A stretch of DNA of 64,000 nucleotides from the NCBI RefSeq assembly GCF_963422545.1, contig NZ_OY730261.1, forward strand, positions 67,017 through 131,016. The letters are read 5' to 3'. Of this stretch, positions 16,882-24,105 are shown piece by piece. How positions within the stretch are numbered: position 1 is the first letter of the stretch; every line of letters starts with the position of its first letter. The notes below the pieces were generated by a model that worked only from the letters and a program-made list of their open reading frames with translations, was not told where the DNA came from and searched no databases. The translations under genes were made by a program, and so were the position numbers. This DNA comes from an uncultured Flavobacterium sp. (lineage in GTDB: Bacteria; Bacteroidota; Bacteroidia; Flavobacteriales; Flavobacteriaceae).

Positions 16882-17727
16882 TTACAGGTTTAGCTTTCTA
16901 TATTGTAAGGGAGATGTTTGTTTTAACTCTTTAAATTTTCTGTTGAAATTTGAGATGTTGTTAAAGCCACATAATTCGGCAATTTCTAAAACAGAAAGTT
17001 CGCTGTTGTTTGCTAATAGCTTTGAAGCATGCTCAATTCTCACTTCGATTAAAAACTGGAAAAAAGACTTGTTCGTTCGGACTTTAAAATACCGGCAAAA
17101 AGCATTTTTAGTCATATTGGCAATCGAGGCAATTTCGTCCAGATTTATGTTTTTGCTAAAGTTTGTCATCACATGCTCAAATACAGTCTGCATTCTCTTT
17201 CCTTCATTATCCGTGATTTTTTTATCGTATAAATGATTAGAGAGGAGTTCTTTATCATTGTTTGAAAGCCATTTCAGAATTTCCAAAAACAAAATAAAAC
17301 GCTGATAATTGTCGGCTTTTTTTAGCTTCTTAAAAGATTTGGTGATTTTTTTTGGAGCGTTATGAATTATAAAACCGTTTTTGCTGCTTTCTAAAAAAGG
17401 ATGAATGTTTTTGAAAGTATTTAAGGTGAAAAAATCTTTTCCAAATGAGTTTGTCGTAAAAAATAAGGTCAGCATAATCGAAGGCTCATTTTCGCGTACT
17501 TCACTTCTAAAAACATGAGGTAAATTGCTGCCAATCACCAATATATCGCCTTCATTGTAATGCGAGATAGTGTCGCCGGCAAAAATTGCACCTTCGCCTT
17601 TTTCGATAAAACTAATCTGAATCTCTTCATGTTGATGAAGTTTATCATAGAAAACAATTTCTCTATCTTCTTGATATATAAGGGGATCTTCTCCAGATTT
17701 TGGGATTTTAAACGGAAAAACTTTCAT
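16882..17727 (-). CDS. AraC-family transcriptional regulator of the hydroxyproline/peptide locus
   Basis: A 281-residue regulator with an N-terminal cupin sensor (about 25-100, HQHEEIQISFIEKGEGAIFAGD...EGDILVIGSNLPHVF) and a C-terminal double helix-turn-helix (about 185-281, INLDEIASIANMTKNAFCRYFK and VLEIAELCGFNNISNFNRKFKE). It is divergent from the hydroxyproline catabolic operon and is the only regulator in the island, so control of that operon is inferred. The likely ligand would be hydroxyproline or a pathway intermediate. A TTGGGTTA-N6-TAACCCAA inverted repeat overlaps its own -7 box and suggests autoregulation. Confidence 0.9.
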   Translation of the reverse strand: MKVFPFKIPKSGEDPLIYQEDREIVFYDKLHQHEEIQISFIEKGEGAIFAGDTISHYNEGDILVIGSNLPHVFRSEVRENEPSIMLTLFFTTNSFGKDFFTLNTFKNIHPFLESSKNGFIIHNAPKKITKSFKKLKKADNYQRFILFLEILKWLSNNDKELLSNHLYDKKITDNEGKRMQTVFEHVMTNFSKNINLDEIASIANMTKNAFCRYFKVRTNKSFFQFLIEVRIEHASKLLANNSELSVLEIAELCGFNNISNFNRKFKELKQTSPLQYRKLNL

Positions 17728-17729
17728 GG

Positions 17730-17751
17730 TTGGGTTAGTTAGTTAACCCAA
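17730..17751. promoter_or_regulatory. Inverted-repeat operator candidate TTGGGTTA-N6-TAACCCAA
   Basis: Perfect 8-base arms (17730-17737, 17744-17751) lie immediately before the AraC gene ATG (17727). The right arm overlaps the -7 element of its promoter. The placement suits a repressor or autoregulator site; the binding protein is not known. Confidence 0.5.
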
Positions 17752-17781
17752 ATATATTTTATTTAGTTAAAAAAATAGCAA
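17749..17781 (-). promoter_or_regulatory. Promoter of the AraC-family regulator
   Basis: On the minus strand TTG (17781-17779), 22 bases, then TATATTTG (17756-17749): a full match to TTG-N17-23-TAnnTTTG. Transcription would start about 15 bases before the ATG, giving a very short leader. Confidence 0.55.
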
Positions 17782-17856
17782 TATATTAGTTTGTTTTTTA
17801 CATAAGCATCTTATATAGGGTAATATAGTATTGTTTTGAGATAATTTACTAGTCTC

Positions 17857-17883
17857 TTGCTTTGTTCAATATAAATAATTTTG
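17857..17883 (+). promoter_or_regulatory. Promoter of the hydroxyproline catabolic operon
   Basis: TTG (17857-17859), 16 bases, then TAATTTTG (17876-17883), about 21 bases before the ATG at 17904. Its position rules against use of the in-frame ATG at 17862. Confidence 0.5.
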
Positions 17884-17903
17884 GCCTAATTAAAATCAAT
17901 ATT

Positions 17904-18818
17904 ATGAGTATTCAATGGAAAGGCGTTATGCCAGCGGTAACTACAAAATTTACTGCAGACGATAAATTAGACTTCAGAATGTTTGAAGTTAACTTAAAAG
18001 CACAACTAGACGCAGGTGTTGAAGGAATAATTCTTGGTGGAACTTTAGGGGAAGCCAGCACGCTTTTAGAAGAAGAGAAAAGAGAATTAGTAAAAGGTAC
18101 CGTGAGAATGGTTAACAATCAAGTGCCTGTGATCATGAATATTGCGGAGCAAACTACGCGCGGAGCAATCTTGGCGGCTAATATTGCAGAACAAGATGGT
18201 GCAAAAGGATTGATGATGTTACCTCCAATGCGTTATAAAGCTTCTGATTTTGAAACTGTAACATTTTTCTCTGAAGTGGCTAAAAACACTTCACTTCCGA
18301 TAATGGTTTATAATAATCCGGTAGATTATAAAATTGAAGTTACATTGGATATGTTCGAGGAAATCTTGAAATTTGATAATATCCAGGCTGTAAAAGAATC
18401 AACGAGAGATATTTCTAACGTAACAAGAATGATTAACCGTTTTGGAGATCGTTTAAAAATATTATCAGGAGTTGATACATTGGCTCTGGAAAGTTTATTA
18501 ATGGGATCTCACGGATGGGTTTCTGGTTTAGTAGATGCTTTTCCAAGAGAAACAGTAGCAATTTACAAATTGGCAAAAGCAGGCCGAATTGACGAAGCGC
18601 TAAAAATATACAGATGGTTTTTACCTTTATTAGAATTAGATATTAATTCTTTTTTAGTTCAGAATATTAAGCTTGCAGAAGTAGCAACAGGAATTGGAAC
18701 AGAAAATGTTCGTGCACCAAGATTGCCGCTTCGTGGAGCTGAGAGAGAACACGTTTTAGGAATTATTGCCAGATCATTAGAATCAAGACCAGAATTACCG
18801 GATTATAAAAATTTATAA
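17904..18818 (+). CDS. Dihydrodipicolinate synthase-family lyase, probable pyrroline-4-hydroxy-2-carboxylate deaminase
   Basis: A 304-residue DapA-superfamily aldolase/deaminase from the ATG at 17904. Class I motifs are GGTLGE (45-50, the GTTGE loop), Tyr136 in VYNNP and the Schiff-base Lys164 in AVKESTRD. The enzyme is not biosynthetic DapA: the window has dapB in another operon, and this gene leads a run with hydroxyproline epimerase, D-hydroxyproline dehydrogenase and a semialdehyde dehydrogenase. In that pathway the DapA-like member (LhpC/HypD) deaminates delta1-pyrroline-4-hydroxy-2-carboxylate to 2-oxoglutarate semialdehyde. The fold is certain; the reaction is inferred from context. 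Confidence 0.88.
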   Translation: MSIQWKGVMPAVTTKFTADDKLDFRMFEVNLKAQLDAGVEGIILGGTLGEASTLLEEEKRELVKGTVRMVNNQVPVIMNIAEQTTRGAILAANIAEQDGAKGLMMLPPMRYKASDFETVTFFSEVAKNTSLPIMVYNNPVDYKIEVTLDMFEEILKFDNIQAVKESTRDISNVTRMINRFGDRLKILSGVDTLALESLLMGSHGWVSGLVDAFPRETVAIYKLAKAGRIDEALKIYRWFLPLLELDINSFLVQNIKLAEVATGIGTENVRAPRLPLRGAEREHVLGIIARSLESRPELPDYKNL

Positions 18819-18896
18819 TCACAGGTTAACAAAATTGGTTTTACAAGTTTCTTCTTTTAAGAATTGTAAAGTATTTATTCAAAAAACAAAAGAGAT

Positions 18897-20480
18897 ATGA
18901 TTACAGGAAAAAATTACGTGGGAAATACACTTAAAGCTGCCGGAGAAAAAACATTCAAAACATTTAATCCGCAGTTAGATAAGGAAAATCCTTGGGTTTT
19001 TACAGAAGCAACTCAAGAAGAAATAGAAGAAGCTGTTACGTTGGCCAATCAGGCTTTTGGAACTTATAAGAATTGTTCCGGTCTTGAAAAAGCCGTTTTT
19101 TTAAATGCTATTGCAGACGAAGTTTTAGCTTTAGGAGATAATTTGTTAGTGCAGTATTGCAGTGAATCCGGTTTTCCGATGGGTCGGGCAGAGGGGGAAC
19201 GAGGAAGAATGGTCGGACAATTACGCTCGTTTGCTCAAATGCTTGCCGAAGGGAGCTGGGTTCAGGCTGCAATTGACACTGCAATAACAGACAGGGTTCC
19301 TGCTCCAAAAGAAGATTTACGCAAAATGTTGGTACCATTAGGTCCTGTTGTAGTTTTTGGATCTAGTAATTTTCCATTTGCATTTTCAACAGCTGGTGGT
19401 GATACCGCATCTGCTTTAGCTGCAGGTTGTCCTGTAATTGTAAAAAGCCATTCGATGCATGTTGGTACAGGCGAAATGGTAGCCTCAGCAATTCTTAAAG
19501 CTGCAGAAAAAACAAATATGCCTAATGGAGTTTTCTCTAATCTTGTTGGAGGCGGAACGACTCTTGGTGCTAGTTTGGTAAAACATCCATTAGTAAAAGC
19601 GGTTGGTTTTACAGGAAGTATTCGTGCCGGAAGAGCTTTATTTGATCTTGCTGCACAACGACCAGAACCAATTCCGGTTTTTGCCGAAATGGGAAGTGTG
19701 AATCCGGTAGTGTTTTTGCCAAAAGCATTAGAAATAAACAGTCAAAAATGGGCAACGGCTTATGCAGGATCAATTACCCTTGGTGCGGGTCAGTTTTGTA
19801 CCAATCCGGGATTGTTAATTGGGATTAAAGGAGCTGAGTTAAATAAATTTGCAGAAGAATTAGCAAAAGCCATTGAAAAAATTGAACCATTTTGTATGTT
19901 GCATCCATCAATGAAAAATGGCTTTGAAGAAGGTGCTGCAACAATGATTTCTCAAAATGGAGTTTCTAAAATTGCCGAATACAAAGGCGAAGCAGCTCCT
20001 AATTATGGAGTGCAGAAGATTTTGACGGTTGATGGAAAAACTTTTTTAGAGAATAAAACATTAAGTCATGAGGTTTTCGGACCTGTTTCAATACTTGTAC
20101 AATGCGATAATGAAGAGCAGTTACTGAAAATTGTAAGTCAATTAGACGGTCAATTAACGGGAACAATTATCGGAGAGTCAGACGAATTGAAAGAATATAA
20201 TAAACTGGTTGCGGCAATGCAAAACCGCGTAGGACGTTTGATTTTTAATGGCGTTCCTACAGGAGTTGAAGTTTGTCCGGCAATGATTCACGGAGGTCCT
20301 TATCCGGCTTCTTCTGATTCGAGATTTACTGCGGTTGGAATTCATGCTGTATACCGTTGGGTGCGACCATTTAGTTACCAGAATTGGCCTAATGAATTGT
20401 TACCGGCAGAATTGCAAAACGAAAATCCATTGCAAATTTTAAGAACGCTAAATAATATTCAAACAAAATCTCAGGTATAA
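18897..20480 (+). CDS. 2-oxoglutarate semialdehyde dehydrogenase (2,5-dioxovalerate dehydrogenase)
   Basis: A 527-residue NAD(P)-dependent aldehyde dehydrogenase. The catalytic Cys301 lies in GAGQFCTNPG and the general-base Glu264 in FAEMGSVNP. GFTGSIRAGR (237-246) contributes to the cofactor site, and FGSSNFPFAFSTAGGDTASALAAGCPV is diagnostic of the 2,5-dioxovalerate dehydrogenase subgroup. It would oxidise 2-oxoglutarate semialdehyde to 2-oxoglutarate, the last step of hydroxyproline catabolism, passing carbon to the TCA cycle. It starts 78 bases after the lyase and ends 2 bases before the epimerase. Confidence 0.93.
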   Translation: MITGKNYVGNTLKAAGEKTFKTFNPQLDKENPWVFTEATQEEIEEAVTLANQAFGTYKNCSGLEKAVFLNAIADEVLALGDNLLVQYCSESGFPMGRAEGERGRMVGQLRSFAQMLAEGSWVQAAIDTAITDRVPAPKEDLRKMLVPLGPVVVFGSSNFPFAFSTAGGDTASALAAGCPVIVKSHSMHVGTGEMVASAILKAAEKTNMPNGVFSNLVGGGTTLGASLVKHPLVKAVGFTGSIRAGRALFDLAAQRPEPIPVFAEMGSVNPVVFLPKALEINSQKWATAYAGSITLGAGQFCTNPGLLIGIKGAELNKFAEELAKAIEKIEPFCMLHPSMKNGFEEGAATMISQNGVSKIAEYKGEAAPNYGVQKILTVDGKTFLENKTLSHEVFGPVSILVQCDNEEQLLKIVSQLDGQLTGTIIGESDELKEYNKLVAAMQNRVGRLIFNGVPTGVEVCPAMIHGGPYPASSDSRFTAVGIHAVYRWVRPFSYQNWPNELLPAELQNENPLQILRTLNNIQTKSQV

Positions 20481-20482
20481 TA

Positions 20483-21493
20483 ATGGCAAAGAAAACTTTT
20501 TTTTGTGTAGATGCACACACTTGCGGAAATCCTGTGAGAGTTGTGGCTGGCGGAGGTCCTAATTTAGTAGGCGCTAATATGAGCGAAAAACGTCAGCATT
20601 TTTTAAAAGAATTTGATTGGATTCGTAAAGGATTAATGTTTGAACCCCGTGGTCATGATATGATGAGCGGGAGTATTTTATATCCGCCAAGTAATCCCGA
20701 TAATGATTTTGGAATTTTGTTTATCGAAACTTCCGGTTGTCTGCCAATGTGCGGTCACGGAACAATTGGTACTATTACTATTGCCATTGAAGAAGGTTTA
20801 ATTACGCCAAAAGTTCCCGGAAAAATAAAAATGGAAGCCCCTGCAGGTTTGGTAAATATTGAATATCAACAAACGTTAGGAAAAGTAGATTGGGTACGCT
20901 TGACCAATGTAAAATCTTATCTGGCAGCAGAAGGTTTGACTATTGATTGTCCTGAATTGGGCGAGATTACTTTTGATGTTGCTTATGGCGGAAATTATTA
21001 TGCGATTGTAGATCCGCAGGAAAATTTCTCAGGAATTCAGGATTTTACTGCCAGCAAAATTATTCAGTTTAGTCAGGAAGTTCGTAAACGAATCAACGAG
21101 AAATATCCGGATTATTTTATCCATCCACAAAACGATACCATCCGTGATGTAAGTCATATGTTATGGACTGGCGAACCGCTTGATCCAAGTTCATCAGGAA
21201 GAAATGCGGTTTTTTATGGGGACAAAGCCATAGACCGTTCGCCTTGTGGTACAGGAACTTCGGCAAGAATAGCTCAATTGCATGCCAAAGGGAAACTTAA
21301 ATTAGGTGAAGATTTTATTCACGAAAGTTATATAGGCAGTAAATTTATTGGTAGAGTTGTAGAAGAAACTTCTATTGGAGAAATTCCTGCAATTGTACCA
21401 AGTATTCAGGGCTGGGCAAAAGTATACGGTTACAACACAATCATGATCGACGAGTCTGATGATCCGTATGCACATGGTTTTCAGGTGATTTAA
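20483..21493 (+). CDS. 4-hydroxyproline 2-epimerase
   Basis: A 336-residue proline-racemase-family enzyme. Both acid/base cysteines are present: Cys90 in PMCGHGT and Cys255 in SPCGTGTSA. This separates it from trans-3-hydroxyproline dehydratases, where the first Cys is Thr. Known reaction: trans-4-hydroxy-L-proline to cis-4-hydroxy-D-proline, the entry step of the bacterial (LhpA/HypRE) pathway. Gene order, two bases after the semialdehyde dehydrogenase and before a D-amino-acid dehydrogenase, supports 4-hydroxyproline over proline as substrate. A hairpin at 21512-21550 follows the stop. Confidence 0.93.
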   Translation: MAKKTFFCVDAHTCGNPVRVVAGGGPNLVGANMSEKRQHFLKEFDWIRKGLMFEPRGHDMMSGSILYPPSNPDNDFGILFIETSGCLPMCGHGTIGTITIAIEEGLITPKVPGKIKMEAPAGLVNIEYQQTLGKVDWVRLTNVKSYLAAEGLTIDCPELGEITFDVAYGGNYYAIVDPQENFSGIQDFTASKIIQFSQEVRKRINEKYPDYFIHPQNDTIRDVSHMLWTGEPLDPSSSGRNAVFYGDKAIDRSPCGTGTSARIAQLHAKGKLKLGEDFIHESYIGSKFIGRVVEETSIGEIPAIVPSIQGWAKVYGYNTIMIDESDDPYAHGFQVI

Positions 21494-21511
21494 AAACTAA
21501 TAAAAATTTTG

Positions 21512-21556
21512 ATTCATTGAAGGAAGAAATAGTAACTTCCTTCAATGAATTTTTTA
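21512..21556 (+). terminator. Strong hairpin with T-tract inside the hydroxyproline operon
   Basis: Perfect 15-base arms ATTCATTGAAGGAAG / CTTCCTTCAATGAAT with a 9-base loop, followed by five more T residues. It looks like an intrinsic terminator, or a processing/attenuation stem, between the epimerase and the dehydrogenase, 18 bases before the next ATG. Confidence 0.8.
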
Positions 21557-21567
21557 ATTCTGTTTAA

Positions 21568-22803
21568 ATGAAAAAAGTAAGTATAATTGGAGGAGGAATA
21601 ATTGGTCTGTGTTCAGCCTATTATCTTGCTAAAGAAGGATATGAGGTGACTATTTTTGATCAATCTGCGATGGACGATGGTTGCTCCTATGGAAACGCAG
21701 GAATGATAGTTCCATCGCATATAATTCCGTTGGCACAACCCGGCATGATTGCTCAGGGAATGAAATGGATGTTTGATAGTCAAAGTCCATTTTATGTAAA
21801 ACCAAGATTAGATACTGATTTAATCAAATGGGGATTACAATTCTACAGACATGCAAATGCAAAACACGTAGAAAAAGCAATGCCTGCATTACGGGATTTA
21901 TCTTTGTTGAGTAAAGAGTTGTATCAGGATTTTGCTAAGAATAACAATTCTTTTTTCTATGAAGAAAAAGGACTTTTGATGTTATACAAAACAGAAAAAG
22001 TGGGTCACGAAATGTTTCTTGAAGGAAGGGAAGCTGAAAAATTAGGGTTGAAAGTTGATTATCTTTCGGCAGCAGCCGTTGCAAAATTAGAGAAAGGTAC
22101 AAAAACAGATGTTCAGGGAGGTATTCATTATACTGGAGATGCACATTTATATCCTCAAAAATTTATGCAATTTATAAAGCAGGAATTAGAGCAATTAAAG
22201 GTCGAAATACATCCGGCGACAATGGTACAGGATTTTGTTTTTGAAAAAAATAAAATCACAAAAATCGTAACCAGCAAAGGTACATTTGCAACAGACGAAG
22301 TAGTTTTGGCAGCAGGTTCGTGGAGTCCTTTACTGGCGAAAAAAACAGGAATTTCGATTTCAATTTTACCAGGAAAAGGGTATAGTTTTACCTTAAAAGA
22401 TAAAAGTCACAAACCTTCAATTCCGTCTATTTTATGTGAAGGAAAAGTCGCAGTAACCCCTATGAATACGGATATCCGTTTTGGAGGTACTATGGAAATC
22501 ACACATACGAGCGACACTAAAATCAATAAAAACAGACTACAGGGAATTGTAAATAGTATAAACGAGTTTTATCCGGAAATGAAAATTGCAATGCCCGAAG
22601 AACAAGATACATGGTTTGGATTCAGGCCTTGTACACCTTCCGGAATGCCAATTATTTCGCGAGCAGAAAAAGTTGTAAATTTGACTTTCGCGACCGGACA
22701 TGCCATGATGGGTTTAAGTCTTGCGCCGGCGACAGGAAAAGTAATTACTGAAATTATTTCAGGTAAAACGACTTCTGTTGACACTAAAATGTTTCAAATA
22801 TAA
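21568..22803 (+). CDS. FAD-dependent D-amino acid dehydrogenase, probable D-hydroxyproline dehydrogenase
   Basis: A 411-residue DadA-family oxidoreductase. The FAD dinucleotide fold opens at SIIGGGIIGLCSAYYL (5-20) with an acidic residue at TIFDQ, and GYSFTL plus the C-terminal WFGFRPCTPSGMPIIS...ATGHAMMGLSLAPATGK are family signatures. It would oxidise cis-4-hydroxy-D-proline to delta1-pyrroline-4-hydroxy-2-carboxylate and pass electrons to the respiratory chain. It sits three bases before the peptidase gene, so the catabolic and peptidase genes are translationally close. The substrate is inferred from the neighbours. Confidence 0.9.
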   Translation: MKKVSIIGGGIIGLCSAYYLAKEGYEVTIFDQSAMDDGCSYGNAGMIVPSHIIPLAQPGMIAQGMKWMFDSQSPFYVKPRLDTDLIKWGLQFYRHANAKHVEKAMPALRDLSLLSKELYQDFAKNNNSFFYEEKGLLMLYKTEKVGHEMFLEGREAEKLGLKVDYLSAAAVAKLEKGTKTDVQGGIHYTGDAHLYPQKFMQFIKQELEQLKVEIHPATMVQDFVFEKNKITKIVTSKGTFATDEVVLAAGSWSPLLAKKTGISISILPGKGYSFTLKDKSHKPSIPSILCEGKVAVTPMNTDIRFGGTMEITHTSDTKINKNRLQGIVNSINEFYPEMKIAMPEEQDTWFGFRPCTPSGMPIISRAEKVVNLTFATGHAMMGLSLAPATGKVITEIISGKTTSVDTKMFQI

Positions 22804-22806
22804 AAT

Positions 22807-24102
22807 ATGAGATACGATTCAATTCCAGTTTCTTTGTTTGAGAATAACCGAAAAAGGTTTGTCGAAAAGATGCAAAACAATAGTTTGGCAATTTTAACAT
22901 CAAATGATGTAATGCCTAATAACGCTGACGACGTAATGGGTTTTGCGCAAAACAATGATTTGTTTTATTTGTCAGGAATTGAGCAGGACGAAACAATTTT
23001 AGTACTTTATCCTGATGCTTTTAAAGAAGAAAACAGAGTCATTTTATTTGTAAAAGAAGTTAGTGAACAAACTTTAATTTGGGAAGGAGATTTTTTGACC
23101 AAAGAAAAAGTTTCGGCTATTTCGGGAATCAAAAATGTGAAGTGGATTCATGAATTCGAAAAGACAATTCAGCTTTTTGCGTTCGAAGCAGATGCAATCT
23201 ATTTAGGACACAATGAGCATATTAAAAGAGTAACTTCAGAGATGAATACACGTCAGGATCGAATGATTCAATGGTGCAAACAAAAATATCCTTTGCATCA
23301 ATACGAGCGTGTGGCTAAAATTACCAGAGACTTACGACCGATAAAATCTGATGAAGAAATTGATTTGATTCGAAAAGCAATTTCGATAAGTGTCAAAGGA
23401 TTCAAAGGACTTTTAAAAGCTGTGAAACCTGAAGTAAAAGAATACGAATTAGAAGCTGAACTGGCTTATCAATATATTAAAAATGGAGGAAATCGCCATG
23501 CATTCAAACCAATAATAGCTTCTGGTAAAAATGCCTGTGCCCTTCATTATAACACCAATGATTCTGTTTGCCGTGATGGCGAAATGATTTTGGTAGATTT
23601 TGGCGTTTGTTATGCCAATTATAATTCAGATACTACACGTTGTCTTCCGGTAAACGGAAAATTTTCAGCACGTCAGAAAGAAGTTTATGAGTCCGTTTTG
23701 TATTGTTTAAAAGAAGGCTCAAAGTTTCTGAAACCGGGAGTTTTGTCAAAAGATTACGAATTGCAAATGGCAAGTCTGATCGAAGCAGAATTGGTTAAGC
23801 TGAAATTGATTACATTAGAAGAAATTGCTTCGCAGGATCCTCAAAATCCGGCTTACAAAAAATATTTCATGCACGGAACAGCACATTTTTTAGGACTTGA
23901 CGTTCATGATGTTGGACTGTATTCAAAACCTTTCGAAAAAGGAATGATCCTGACTTGCGAGCCCGGAATTTATATTCGGGAAGAAGGAATCGGCTGCCGA
24001 TTAGAAAACGATTATTTACTGACAGAAGATGGAAATATTAATTTATCTGAAGAACTGCCAATTGAAATTACAGAAATAGAATCACTAATTAACACCAAAT
24101 AA
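22807..24102 (+). CDS. Xaa-Pro aminopeptidase, M24B family (aminopeptidase P type)
   Basis: A 431-residue enzyme with the N-terminal AMP_N domain (about 1-150) and a C-terminal pita-bread metallopeptidase. All five metal ligands are visible: Asp264 and Asp275 (VDFGV...SDTTR), His360 (TAHFLGLDVHD), Glu385 (TCEPGIY) and Glu400 (CRLENDY). It removes the N-terminal residue before proline or hydroxyproline, a bond most aminopeptidases cannot cut. There is no signal peptide, so it is cytosolic. It is three bases after the dehydrogenase and three before the DPP IV gene. A second, distinct M24 peptidase is at 35984. Confidence 0.93.
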   Translation: MRYDSIPVSLFENNRKRFVEKMQNNSLAILTSNDVMPNNADDVMGFAQNNDLFYLSGIEQDETILVLYPDAFKEENRVILFVKEVSEQTLIWEGDFLTKEKVSAISGIKNVKWIHEFEKTIQLFAFEADAIYLGHNEHIKRVTSEMNTRQDRMIQWCKQKYPLHQYERVAKITRDLRPIKSDEEIDLIRKAISISVKGFKGLLKAVKPEVKEYELEAELAYQYIKNGGNRHAFKPIIASGKNACALHYNTNDSVCRDGEMILVDFGVCYANYNSDTTRCLPVNGKFSARQKEVYESVLYCLKEGSKFLKPGVLSKDYELQMASLIEAELVKLKLITLEEIASQDPQNPAYKKYFMHGTAHFLGLDVHDVGLYSKPFEKGMILTCEPGIYIREEGIGCRLENDYLLTEDGNINLSEELPIEITEIESLINTK

Positions 24103-24105
24103 ACC

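Noticed and set aside
17862..17903. Earlier start for the DapA-like gene at 17862
   Set aside because: The promoter -7 box (17876-17883) lies after this ATG, and the family N-terminus begins at MSIQWKG (17904).
17904..18818. Biosynthetic dapA paired with dapB
   Set aside because: It is inside a hydroxyproline operon, 22 kb from dapB, and co-oriented with pathway partners of the LhpC/HypD deaminase.
20483..21493. trans-3-hydroxyproline dehydratase
   Set aside because: Both catalytic cysteines (90, 255) are present; the dehydratases have Thr at the first position.
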